DNA of 56,883 nt from Clostridiales bacterium UBA6981. Its GTDB lineage: Bacteria > Bacillota > Clostridia > Oscillospirales > Oscillospiraceae. Positions 32,662-40,818 of this stretch are shown piece by piece; position 1 is the stretch's first letter, and each line of letters starts with the position of its first letter. Below the pieces are notes generated by a model. It did no database searches and had not been told where the DNA came from. It worked only from the letters and a program-made list of their open reading frames with translations. Both the position numbers and the translations under genes were made by a program. The stretch covers positions 1-56,883 of the forward strand of contig DJYJ01000045.1 of assembly GCA_002450075.1 (NCBI GenBank). The letters run 5' to 3'.

Positions 32662-33834
32662 ATGAACACGACCGTCTATAAGAAAGAGCTGGGATGGGAG
32701 AGCTTCCTTTTCCCGCTTGTCTTCGCGGCGTTTTTTGCACTTTTCGCTTTTCGCATGGGGCTGGCCAACACGATCAACACGATGATGAACACGGCGTACC
32801 GCCTGCTGATCGACACGGTTTTGTACATCACGGCGGTCTGCGTGATCATGGGCGCGATCTCGGCTCTCTTAAGCGAGTTCGGCTTCGTCTCGCTTGCCAA
32901 CCGCGTGCTCCAGCCGCTGATGCGTCCGATCTACGGCATGCCGGGGGCGTCGGCGCTGGGCGTCGTGACGACCTTTCTGTCGGACAACCCGGCGATCCTC
33001 GCACTTGCCGAGGATCAGAATTTCCGCCATTTCTTCAAGGCGTATCAGTTCCCGGCGCTGACCAATCTCGGCACGGCCTTCGGCATGGGGCTGATCGTAT
33101 GCTCGTATATGTACAGCCTTTCTCCCGCAATGGGGCGGCCGCTCGGCGCCGCGGTGCTGATCGGGCTGCTCGGCGCGGTGATCGGCAGCGTCGTTTCGAC
33201 CCGGCTGATGCTCATCTTCACGAAAAAGCATTTCGGGACCGAGGCCGGGCTCCCGCCGCTTGAGGGCGAGGCGGCCGAAACGCCGGCCGGCATGCGCCCG
33301 GAGCGCCGCGGGGGGATCGGCAGCCGCGTGATGGGCGCGATCCTCGAGGGCGGCCACAGCGGCGTGAAGATGGGCGTCGCAATCGTGCCGGGGGTGCTCG
33401 TCGTGTGTACGCTGGTGATGATGCTCATCAACGGCCCGTCGGAGAGCGGAGCGTATACCGGAGCCGCGTACGAAGGGATCCGGCTTTTGCCCCGGCTTGC
33501 GAGCAAGATCGACTTTATCCTCAAGCCGCTCTTCGGCTTCACCTCGCCCGAGGCGGTCGGCGTGCCGGTCACGGCGCTCGGCGCGGCGGGCGCTTCGCTG
33601 AGCCTGACGGCGACGCTCGTCCGCCAGGGGCTTGCAGGGCCGAACGACATCGCCGTTTTTACAGCGATGTGCATGTGCTGGAGCGGTTACTTAAGCACGC
33701 ACACCTCGATGATGGACAGCTTGCACTGCAAGGAACTGATCGGCAAGGCGATCGCCAGCCACACGCTCGGCGGTCTGTGCGCGGGCGTCGCGGCACACTG
33801 GATCTATGTGCTGCTGTCGATGCTCGTTTCCTGA
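32662..33834 (+). CDS. Nucleoside-recognition (Gate) domain membrane protein, CD0519/CD1768-like
   Basis: 390 residues with about nine membrane segments in two Gate-like halves (YITAVCVIMGAISALLSEFG near 55-75; VGVPVTALGAAGASLSL near 300). AAGGAGG precedes the ATG. Conserved small residues in SDNPAILALAEDQNF and CWSGYLSTHTSMMDS are probably in the transport path. Proteins of this type are conserved in Clostridia; the substrate is unknown. Own promoter and terminator. Confidence 0.75.
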   Translation: MNTTVYKKELGWESFLFPLVFAAFFALFAFRMGLANTINTMMNTAYRLLIDTVLYITAVCVIMGAISALLSEFGFVSLANRVLQPLMRPIYGMPGASALGVVTTFLSDNPAILALAEDQNFRHFFKAYQFPALTNLGTAFGMGLIVCSYMYSLSPAMGRPLGAAVLIGLLGAVIGSVVSTRLMLIFTKKHFGTEAGLPPLEGEAAETPAGMRPERRGGIGSRVMGAILEGGHSGVKMGVAIVPGVLVVCTLVMMLINGPSESGAYTGAAYEGIRLLPRLASKIDFILKPLFGFTSPEAVGVPVTALGAAGASLSLTATLVRQGLAGPNDIAVFTAMCMCWSGYLSTHTSMMDSLHCKELIGKAIASHTLGGLCAGVAAHWIYVLLSMLVS

Positions 33835-33844
33835 TCATACAGAG

Positions 33845-33870
33845 AAAGACCTCCCGTTGGGAGGTCTTTC
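33845..33870 (+). terminator. Terminator of the Gate-domain gene
   Basis: Perfect 11-bp stem AAAGACCTCCC (33845-33855) with 33859-33869, 3-nt loop; also reads as terminator for the convergent esterase gene. Confidence 0.8.
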
Positions 33871-33884
33871 TGCATATAGAGGCA

Positions 33885-35051
33885 TCAGAACATCAGAAGC
33901 AGCGCGTTATAAAAGCTTGTGGTCCAGGTGATGAAATTGTGTCCCGCCTCGATCTCGAACATCCGGGCATTCTCCCCGTCGGTGATGGTGTCGATGGCGG
34001 TGCAGAGCACCTCATAATCATAGCGGTGGGCACGGACATAGATGTATTCGTCCATCAGCCCGACTGTTGCGATATAGCTCCTGATCGGCAGCTTGTCCTG
34101 CCCATCGGCCAGCATCTGGCGCGGCACGTCGCCGACATAGCCATTGGAAAAGCAGCAGAAGTTTGCCGCCACGTCAAGACAGCGGGTCATCCCGACGCCG
34201 TAGGTGTAGATCGAGCCGCGGCTTAAGCCCCCGATCGCGATGTGCTCGCGCGCCGCGGCGATCTCGTCGTGGCTCTCGCCCTCCATCCAGGTGGAGAATG
34301 TGCGCGCGATATAGGGCAGCAGCGTATCCTCGATCAGTCCCTCGCCGTAAAAGCTGCTTTTGAGGAAGCGGTTGTCGATGCCAACGACGATAAAGGGATC
34401 GCACAGATGCTCTTCCACGATATTGTCATAGACGGTATAAAACTGAATGTCGCCGCGGTGGGTGTGCTCCGGCGCGTCGGTCCAGTCGTCACAGCTCCCG
34501 CCGTCGCCGTGGAGCATGATCGCGACGTTATAGCGGGTCTGCTCGTTATAATCCCAGGGCAGATACACCGCGAGCTCGAGCGTCAGCCCGTCGGGGAGCG
34601 TCAGGGAATCGCGCAGACAGCGGCCGCTGTGCGTAGCGGGGGAGAAGTAGCGGTCCGGCAGCTCGACAGTGTAGAGCGCGGCCTCGGCCCCGCAGACGTC
34701 GCAGACACCGTCCATGCCGAAGTGATGGTTGAACTGCTTGCCGCAGACAGGGCAGGCCGCCGTCTTGGCGCTGTGCGTCTCGTGCGGGCAGAGCCAGAGA
34801 CAGTCGCGGCAGCGATCGGAATCGTCAAAACCGTTTTCATGCGGGCAGGGCTCGCCGCAGCCGGTGCACAGATGCGTCTGGGCGTCATAGAGATGGACAT
34901 GCGCTGTCGGCTCGGGCGTCGGGGCAGTCTCCTGCACGATCTCGAGCGGACGGAGCACGAGAGAGGTGCGCCCAGCGACCAGAAAGAGCACAACCAACAG
35001 GAGGACAAGGATCCCGAGCGCCGCAAGCGCGGTTAAAGATTTCTTTTTCAC
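33885..35051 (-). CDS. Membrane-anchored esterase (esterase D/CE1-like) with Cys-rich N-terminal region
   Basis: 388 residues from GTG 35051, with GGAGGG five bases upstream. Residues 5-27 are a single membrane anchor. Residues 50-125 hold repeated Cys pairs (CTGCGEPCPHE, CRDCLWLCPHE, CPVC, CDVC) suggesting zinc-ribbon-like modules. The rest is a feruloyl-esterase/esterase D type hydrolase with IMLHGDGGS, nucleophile in GGLSRGS and a C-terminal AGHNFITW His. It probably acts outside the membrane on acylated carbohydrate. Third gene of the minus-strand operon, 41 bp after the Pr6Pr-like gene. Confidence 0.8.
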   Translation of the reverse strand: MKKKSLTALAALGILVLLLVVLFLVAGRTSLVLRPLEIVQETAPTPEPTAHVHLYDAQTHLCTGCGEPCPHENGFDDSDRCRDCLWLCPHETHSAKTAACPVCGKQFNHHFGMDGVCDVCGAEAALYTVELPDRYFSPATHSGRCLRDSLTLPDGLTLELAVYLPWDYNEQTRYNVAIMLHGDGGSCDDWTDAPEHTHRGDIQFYTVYDNIVEEHLCDPFIVVGIDNRFLKSSFYGEGLIEDTLLPYIARTFSTWMEGESHDEIAAAREHIAIGGLSRGSIYTYGVGMTRCLDVAANFCCFSNGYVGDVPRQMLADGQDKLPIRSYIATVGLMDEYIYVRAHRYDYEVLCTAIDTITDGENARMFEIEAGHNFITWTTSFYNALLLMF

Positions 35052-35092
35052 ACTGTCCCTCCTCAAATGTTATGTAAACCTGCTGCGCCGGA

Positions 35093-35677
35093 TCACAGCC
35101 CGTACAGCCAGCGGATGACAACGCAGAGCAAAAACGTGCCGAGCAGCATCGCGGCAAAGGAAGCGGGCCACTTGCCGCCCCGGTTAAAGCCGTAGAAATC
35201 ATCCCAGCGACCCTTATCCGGGCCGAGGACGACCTTGTAGAGATAGAACGCGCCGTAGAGAATAACGGGGATCTCGCCGAGCAGCGACGAGGCGAAGGAG
35301 AGAGGGTAAAACCGCTCGGTAAAGCAGAAAGAGACGAGGGCGAGCAGCGGGCCGATCAGATGAAAGTAAAGATCGCGCTTGCGGAACAGATCGGCGTATC
35401 CGTACTGTGGGCCGAGAAAGACCATGACAGTGGTAAAGGTGACGGCCACGGCTACCGTGGAAACGTATTTGACAAGCCAGACCCAGCGCGGCGGGACGCC
35501 GCCGAAGAGCGCGACCGCCATCAGAAGTGAGGCGAAGGCGCAAAAGAGGTTGGACAGCACCGTGAAGAAGCGCAGCGCAGCGAGGCCACGCTCAACGTTC
35601 GTTTTCCCCTCGGAAAAGAAATAGCTGATGTACAATACGGTCGTAACAAGAAACAGCAGCAGGTTCAGCTCGATCAT
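35093..35677 (-). CDS. Pr6Pr/AIG1-like membrane protein
   Basis: 194 residues with six hydrophobic segments and short loops (LRFFTVLSNLFCAFASLL, then FLGPQYGY, then LIGPLLALVSFC with LYGAFYL). This matches the Pr6Pr-type small membrane proteins related to Far-17a/AIG1 hydrolases; the conserved T and H residues of that fold may be present, but function is unknown. Its ATG overlaps the stop of the upstream gene by four bases. Confidence 0.65.
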   Translation of the reverse strand: MIELNLLLFLVTTVLYISYFFSEGKTNVERGLAALRFFTVLSNLFCAFASLLMAVALFGGVPPRWVWLVKYVSTVAVAVTFTTVMVFLGPQYGYADLFRKRDLYFHLIGPLLALVSFCFTERFYPLSFASSLLGEIPVILYGAFYLYKVVLGPDKGRWDDFYGFNRGGKWPASFAAMLLGTFLLCVVIRWLYGL

Positions 35678-36375
35678 TTCAGAAATCTCCTCAGCTCTTT
35701 TTCTCCCGCCTCGGGCAGCAGCTCGTGCAGGTGCGCGAGCAGGCGCGCGTACGACTCCTCCGGCGAGCGGGCGTAGACCCGGTCGGTGAAATCGCTGCCC
35801 ATGAACTTCTCGGGCGTGGAATAGGACGCGACGCCCCAGCCGCGGCGGTTGCCGTATTTGTCCTCGGAATAGACGAAATCGCTGATCACGACATAGCCGA
35901 GCTCCTGAAGGCGCGTGATCGAGGCGTCAAAGCCCTTCTTTCCCTCGGTCTTCTGCCCGCTGCGCGCCGTATAGGCATAGCCGCCCATTGTCCGCAGTTC
36001 CTTGGAGAGAATCGGAGCGTTCGCGTCGATGAGCTCGAAGAGCTCCTTGTCGTCAAAGCGGGCGAGCCCGTCGTCATAGCGCGCGTCGAAGTCATAACCG
36101 TCGCGGCGATAATTCGCCAGATCCGGAAACCAGTCCCGGCTGACATAGACGGCCTTCTTTTCGAAAAACTTGCCGTAGGCGCAGTTGGTCTCGCGGATCA
36201 CGGGACCTTTCCAGTCCCAGCTGCACTCTCCCGTGTCCGACCACAGCGCGGCGGGATGACAGTGCTCCTCCAGCGAGAAGCCGGGGAGGGAGTTGGCAAA
36301 ATAAGGCACGATGCCAAAGGTCTCGACGGCCTCGACGAGATCCTTTTTTGTCCTCACATAAAAATCAAAGCGCAT
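35674..36375 (-). CDS. AlkZ-related protein of unknown function
   Basis: 233 residues from ATG 36375 (GGAGG seven bases upstream). It matches the pattern I associate with AlkZ-related (winged-helix, YcaQ-distant) proteins of gut Clostridia: PGFSLEEHCHP, CAYGKFFEKKAVYVS, WFPDLANYRRDGYDFDARYD and WGVASYSTPEKFMG. It lacks the QxQ catalytic motif of AlkZ glycosylases, so glycosylase activity is not supported. First gene of a three-gene operon. Confidence 0.6.
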   Translation of the reverse strand: MRFDFYVRTKKDLVEAVETFGIVPYFANSLPGFSLEEHCHPAALWSDTGECSWDWKGPVIRETNCAYGKFFEKKAVYVSRDWFPDLANYRRDGYDFDARYDDGLARFDDKELFELIDANAPILSKELRTMGGYAYTARSGQKTEGKKGFDASITRLQELGYVVISDFVYSEDKYGNRRGWGVASYSTPEKFMGSDFTDRVYARSPEESYARLLAHLHELLPEAGEKELRRFLK

Positions 36376-36410
36376 GCTTTTCCTCCGCACACAGGATCAT
36401 TTATGTTTCT

Positions 36411-36439
36411 ATTTTAGACAAAACGCGCCGCCATTGCAA
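36411..36439 (-). promoter_or_regulatory. Promoter of the AlkZ-related operon
   Basis: Minus strand TTGCAA (36439-36434), 17-bp spacer, TAAAAT (36416-36411), 36 bases before the start. Confidence 0.6.
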
Positions 36440-36459
36440 GTGGGCGGGCATGAAAAGGA

Positions 36460-36488
36460 TTGACGCGGGCGGGAGAAAACCGTAAAAT
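36460..36488 (+). promoter_or_regulatory. Promoter of the amidohydrolase gene
   Basis: TTGACG (36460-36465), 17-bp spacer, TAAAAT (36483-36488), 54 bases before the ATG; divergent from the previous promoter. Confidence 0.65.
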
Positions 36489-36542
36489 GCTGAATATGAA
36501 CAGCGCGATTTCTGATTTCTATAAACGGGAGTAGAGCATCGT

Positions 36543-38120
36543 ATGAAGACTTTATTCAAAAACGGAACGATTCTGGACGGAAGCGGCGAGGCGTCCGTCA
36601 AAGGCGACGTGCTGATCGAGGACGACCGCATCCTGGCCGTGGGCGGCACGATCGACGAGGGCGCGGACAAAGTCGTGGATATCACGGGGATGGAGATCTG
36701 CCCGGGACTGATAGACGCGCACTCGCACAACGATTTCTTCTATGACCGTGCGGACGCGGAGAAGTTTTACAAGCCCTTTATCGAACAGGGCATCACGACC
36801 CAGATCACGGGAAACTGCAGCTTTTCCCCCTTCGGCGTCGAGCCCGACACGCCCTATCGCGACAAGATCGGCGGCGGCCTCTTTGACGCGCAGGCACCGT
36901 GCAGCTTTGCGGAATTCAAAAAGCGCGCAAAGGGCAATCTCTTCGTCAATCTCGTGCCGCTGATCGGCCAGGGCTCGGTGCGCGCGGGCATCGCGGGCTA
37001 TGACCCCACGCCCTTTACGCCGGAGCAGATCGAGCGGGAGCTCTCGCACGTGCGGGAGGCGATGGAGGGCGGCGCCTTCGGCGGCTCGTTTGGCTTTATG
37101 TACGAGCCCAGCCGCTATTCCCGCAGCGACGAGATCACGGCCTTTGCCAAAGAGGTCGCGAAATACGACGGCATCATCACGATCCATCCGCGCGCCTGCT
37201 CGATCGTCAGCGCCGACTATCCGCTGCTGACGAAGAAGTCCCATCTGGAGATGGGACTGGACGAGGCGGTGGAGATCATGCACAGCGCCGGCTGCCGCCT
37301 TGAATACAGCCATCTGATCTTCACCGGCCAGAGAAGCTGGAAGCTGCTTGACAAAATGCTCGCCACCTTCTACCGCGAGCGGGAGAAGGGCAACCCCATC
37401 GCCTATGACAACTATGCCTTCCACTATGGCGCGTCGGTCATCACGGTCGTGTTCCCGGAGTGGTACGCCGCGCTGTCTAAGGAGGAGGCGGCGAAGCCGA
37501 TCAACCGCTTCAAGCTGCAGCTGACGATCCTGATGTACCGCAAGGTGCTGGGGATCGACTGGGACGATATGGTGATCGCCTATATCTCCGACGAGCACCC
37601 GGAATACGAGGGCAAGACCATCCCCCAGGCTGCGGCCGAGGAGGGGATGAGCAATCTCGACATGTATCTCAAGCTGGTCGATTTGTCGAACCGGGCGGGC
37701 AGCATCTATCTCGGAAAGTATTACAACGACGAGATCGTGCATCGGCTGATGGAGGACGAGCTGTCGGTGTTCATGACAGACGCCTGGGTCGAGGAGAAGG
37801 GGCTGCAGAACATCGCCGCGTTCCAGACCTTCCCCCAGTTCTTCCTGCTGGGGCGGCGCTACGGCATCCCGACGGAAAAGATCGTGCGCAAGATGACCGG
37901 CGCTACGGCAGATCGTTTCCGGATCCCGGAGCGCGGCTATCTCAGGCCAGGCTACAAGGCCGATCTGACCGTGATCGACCCGCAGGCGCTGAGGGTCGAC
38001 GAGAAAAAGCCGGATGCGAGACCCGGCGGCATCGCGCACGTCTATATCAACGGCGTGCCGGTATTGGAAAACGGGCGCTACTGCGGCGGACGTGCGGGCG
38101 AGGTCGTGCTGAAAAAATAA
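36543..38120 (+). CDS. D-aminoacylase-type amidohydrolase (N-acyl-D-amino-acid deacylase family)
   Basis: 525 residues. Amidohydrolase barrel with metal motif LIDAHSHNDFF, then GITTQITGNCSFSPF, whose GNCG-like Cys is a metal ligand in D-aminoacylases. A His lies in TIHPRAC and the C-terminal composite domain ends KADLTVIDP. Family members hydrolyse N-acyl-D-amino acids, D-hydantoins or related amides. The ribosome binding site is weak (GGGAGTAGAGC). Single-gene unit with its own promoter and terminator. Confidence 0.85.
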   Translation: MKTLFKNGTILDGSGEASVKGDVLIEDDRILAVGGTIDEGADKVVDITGMEICPGLIDAHSHNDFFYDRADAEKFYKPFIEQGITTQITGNCSFSPFGVEPDTPYRDKIGGGLFDAQAPCSFAEFKKRAKGNLFVNLVPLIGQGSVRAGIAGYDPTPFTPEQIERELSHVREAMEGGAFGGSFGFMYEPSRYSRSDEITAFAKEVAKYDGIITIHPRACSIVSADYPLLTKKSHLEMGLDEAVEIMHSAGCRLEYSHLIFTGQRSWKLLDKMLATFYREREKGNPIAYDNYAFHYGASVITVVFPEWYAALSKEEAAKPINRFKLQLTILMYRKVLGIDWDDMVIAYISDEHPEYEGKTIPQAAAEEGMSNLDMYLKLVDLSNRAGSIYLGKYYNDEIVHRLMEDELSVFMTDAWVEEKGLQNIAAFQTFPQFFLLGRRYGIPTEKIVRKMTGATADRFRIPERGYLRPGYKADLTVIDPQALRVDEKKPDARPGGIAHVYINGVPVLENGRYCGGRAGEVVLKK

Positions 38121-38130
38121 GGATACAGGG

Positions 38131-38168
38131 AAAAGGCCTGCGGAAAGGAAGCTTTCCGCGGCCTTTTT
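38131..38168 (+). terminator. Terminator of the amidohydrolase gene
   Basis: Long stem (38131-38147 with 38152-38167, core GCGGAAAG), tetraloop GAAG, T-run. Confidence 0.85.
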
Positions 38169-38192
38169 GCGCGAAGGAGAGGATTATTTTAC

Positions 38193-38221
38193 TGGACAGA
38201 ATGGCAGAAATTGATTACAAT
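38193..38221 (+). promoter_or_regulatory. Promoter of the cystatin-like lipoprotein gene
   Basis: TGGACA (38193-38198), 17-bp spacer, TACAAT (38216-38221). Confidence 0.55.
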
Positions 38222-38298
38222 TAAAAACAAACGTATGGAGCATTTTCCGGCGGTTCGCTGACAAAAAACAGATTTTGATAGATAAGGAGAAAATGAAC

Positions 38299-38919
38299 AT
38301 GAAGAAATGGATCGCCATCGTACTGCTTGCGGTAATGCTTCTCTCTCTCGCCGCGTGCGGACAGAAGAAGGAAGAACCGGCTGCCGTCGGCGGCTGGACG
38401 CTGAACGACTCCGGCGAGCTCTCGGCCGAGGCGAAGGCTGCCTTTGACAAGGCGATGGAAGGCCTCATGGGCGTCAACTACACGCCTGTTGCGCTGCTCG
38501 GCACACAGCTGGTTTCCGGCACGAATTACAGCATCCTCGCCGAGGCCACGGTCGTTTACCCCGATGCTCAGCCCTATTATGCCGTCGTCACGGTTTACGA
38601 AGACCTCCAGGGCAAGGCGGAGATCCGCAACATTGCCGCGCTGGATCTCGGCAAGATCGCTGAGAGCGGCGAGGTCGTCAGCGCCGACGTGGAAAATGGA
38701 CAGCTGCTTGGCGGCTGGACCGTTGACCGGGACGGCAGCGTCGAGGTCGAGGACGCCGTGCTGCATCTCGCTTCCCAGGTCGTGTCCGGAACGAACCACT
38801 GCGTGCTGTGCAAGGGCTGGACGCTGAAGTTCGTCTATGAAAACCTTGAGGGCAAGACCGAGGTCACCCAGAGCGCCGCACTTGATATCGCGGGGCTGTC
38901 CCAGCCGGTCGAGGGCTGA
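38299..38919 (+). CDS. Lipoprotein with two cystatin-like repeats
   Basis: 206 residues from ATG 38299 (AAGGAG nine bases upstream; 38293 is an alternative). The signal ends in lipobox LAAC near residue 19. The mature part has two repeats, each beginning GGWT: the first with LLGTQLVSGTNYSILAEA and YEDLQGKAEI, the second with ASQVVSGTNHCVLCKG and YENLEGKTEV. The QxVxG-TN segment after a helix and the leading Gly-Gly match the wedge-forming elements of cystatins, inhibitors of papain-like proteases. Inhibition has not been shown here; it could instead be a ligand-binding cystatin fold on the cell surface. Confidence 0.75.
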   Translation: MKKWIAIVLLAVMLLSLAACGQKKEEPAAVGGWTLNDSGELSAEAKAAFDKAMEGLMGVNYTPVALLGTQLVSGTNYSILAEATVVYPDAQPYYAVVTVYEDLQGKAEIRNIAALDLGKIAESGEVVSADVENGQLLGGWTVDRDGSVEVEDAVLHLASQVVSGTNHCVLCKGWTLKFVYENLEGKTEVTQSAALDIAGLSQPVEG

Positions 38920-39039
38920 TAGAAGAAACGCAAATGTTCCCAGGCGGGATCGGCTGCATGTGCCGATCCCGGCAAGGAGCATTTGACAAAGACCCCGAGA
39001 AATGGAAAACGGGTCAGATCAAAACAACGGAGGAGCACC

Positions 39040-40818
39040 ATGCCGGAGAAAACAGTCAGAGAAATGAATGAGATGGAGAGAAAGCACTTCTCTCTCGCTG
39101 CACGCGTGTTCCATTCGGCGCTGATGAGCTCGATCGTGCTCGGCCTTGTGGCGCTGCTGATCGGGCTGGGACTGTATACCAACGCGCTCGTCGGCCAGTA
39201 TATCGGGGAAGCCTTCGGATTGTCACGCTCTGCGGCCGCGGTCGTGGAGCAGGTGATCGACACCCAGAGCCTTTCGCGCGACGTGATGGAGATTTATCAC
39301 GCCATGAGTGAGGAGGAGCGCGCCGAACCGCGGTCGGACGAATTTCGCGCCCATTTTTCTGACATTACCGAGAGGGAGGACTATTGGGTCCTCCGCGCGA
39401 TCCTGAAGGAGTTTCTCACTGCCAGCGAGGTAAACGATATTTATTTCGCGGTCTATGACAAAGAGACCGGCGCGATCGTCTATGTAACCGATCCGGACGA
39501 GAGACCCGGCCATATCTGTGAGCCAGGCGATTGGGAGCCGGTCGATGAGAAAGAGATCGAGCTTTTCCTCAACTGGGATGGAGAAGGAAAGCTGTATTAT
39601 ATCGGAAACCGTGAGAACTATGCCTGGCTGTGCACGGCGGGCGTTCCGGTATACAGCGGCGAGGATGCTACGCCATGCTTTATTCTGGCGGACATCTCGC
39701 TCAAGGAAGTCGCTGTCGGGATGCGCTCGTTCGTGATCCAGTACGTGATCGCGACAAGCATCGTTACGCTCATCGTCGCGTATTTTCTGACGCAGCATAT
39801 GAAAAAGACGCTGGTCAATCCGATCAACGCCATTGCCGATGCCGCACAGGACTATGTCCGCGACACCCGCGAGGGCGACCGTTCGGCGGATCATTTCGCC
39901 ATGCTCAACATCCGGACGGGCGACGAGGTGGAAAACCTGAGTCTCATCATGGCGGATATGGAGCGCGATCTGGTCGAGCATGAGGAAAATCTGACCCGGA
40001 TCACGGCGGAAAAAGAGCGCATCGGGACGGAGCTTTCTCTTGCCACGCGGATCCAGGCCGACATGCTGCCGAACATTTTCCCGGCCTTCCCGGATCGGGA
40101 GGAGTTTGACATCTATGCCAGCATGCACCCGGCGAAGGAGGTCGGCGGGGATTTCTATGACTTCTTCCTGATCGACGACGACCATCTGTGCATGGTGATG
40201 GCGGACGTGTCGGGCAAGGGCGTCCCGGCCGCGCTGTTCATGATGGCCTCGAAAATCATCCTGGCCAACAGCGCCATGATGGGCCGGTCTCCGGCCGAGA
40301 TCCTGACGAGTACGAACGCCGCCATCTGCTCGAACAATCACGAGGAGATGTTCGTCACGGTGTGGCTCGGCATCCTTGAGATCTCCACCGGCACGCTGCG
40401 GGCGGCCAATGCCGGGCACGAGTACCCCGTCCTGAAGCAGCCGGGCGGCGTTTTTGAACTGGTAAAAGACGAACACGGCTTTGTCATCGGCGGGATGGAC
40501 GGCATCCGGTATAAGGAATATGAGCTGCAGCTCAAGCCCGGCGCAAAGCTGTTCGTGTATACGGACGGCGTGCCCGAGGCGACGGACGCGAGAAGCGAGA
40601 TGTTCGGCACCGAGCGTATGCTGCAAACGCTCAATGCCGATCCCGACGCTTCCCCTGAGATGATCCTGAAAACGGTAGAGGCGGCTGTCAACAGCTTTGA
40701 AATGGGTTCCGAGCAGTTCGACGATGTGACGATGCTGTGCATGGAGTACCGGGGAAGCAGCTCCGCGTCCGTCGACAAGGCGACGGCTTCTGACGGGGAA
40801 AGAGAGACGGCAACATGA
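39040..40818 (+). CDS. Membrane sensor with HAMP and SpoIIE-type PP2C phosphatase domain
   Basis: 592 residues from ATG 39040 (GGAGGAG upstream). TM1 at about 25-47, an extracellular sensor of about 180 residues, TM2 at about 229-250, HAMP-like linker, coiled coil, then the SpoIIE phosphatase (ASMHPAKEVGGDFYDFF, MADVSGKGVPAALFM, YTDGVPEATD, DDVTMLCM), with all metal-binding Asp present. Such proteins dephosphorylate anti-anti-sigma factors in partner-switching pathways. The stop overlaps the start of a MATE transporter carrying the matching kinase-type ATPase domain. Confidence 0.88.
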   Translation: MPEKTVREMNEMERKHFSLAARVFHSALMSSIVLGLVALLIGLGLYTNALVGQYIGEAFGLSRSAAAVVEQVIDTQSLSRDVMEIYHAMSEEERAEPRSDEFRAHFSDITEREDYWVLRAILKEFLTASEVNDIYFAVYDKETGAIVYVTDPDERPGHICEPGDWEPVDEKEIELFLNWDGEGKLYYIGNRENYAWLCTAGVPVYSGEDATPCFILADISLKEVAVGMRSFVIQYVIATSIVTLIVAYFLTQHMKKTLVNPINAIADAAQDYVRDTREGDRSADHFAMLNIRTGDEVENLSLIMADMERDLVEHEENLTRITAEKERIGTELSLATRIQADMLPNIFPAFPDREEFDIYASMHPAKEVGGDFYDFFLIDDDHLCMVMADVSGKGVPAALFMMASKIILANSAMMGRSPAEILTSTNAAICSNNHEEMFVTVWLGILEISTGTLRAANAGHEYPVLKQPGGVFELVKDEHGFVIGGMDGIRYKEYELQLKPGAKLFVYTDGVPEATDARSEMFGTERMLQTLNADPDASPEMILKTVEAAVNSFEMGSEQFDDVTMLCMEYRGSSSASVDKATASDGERETAT

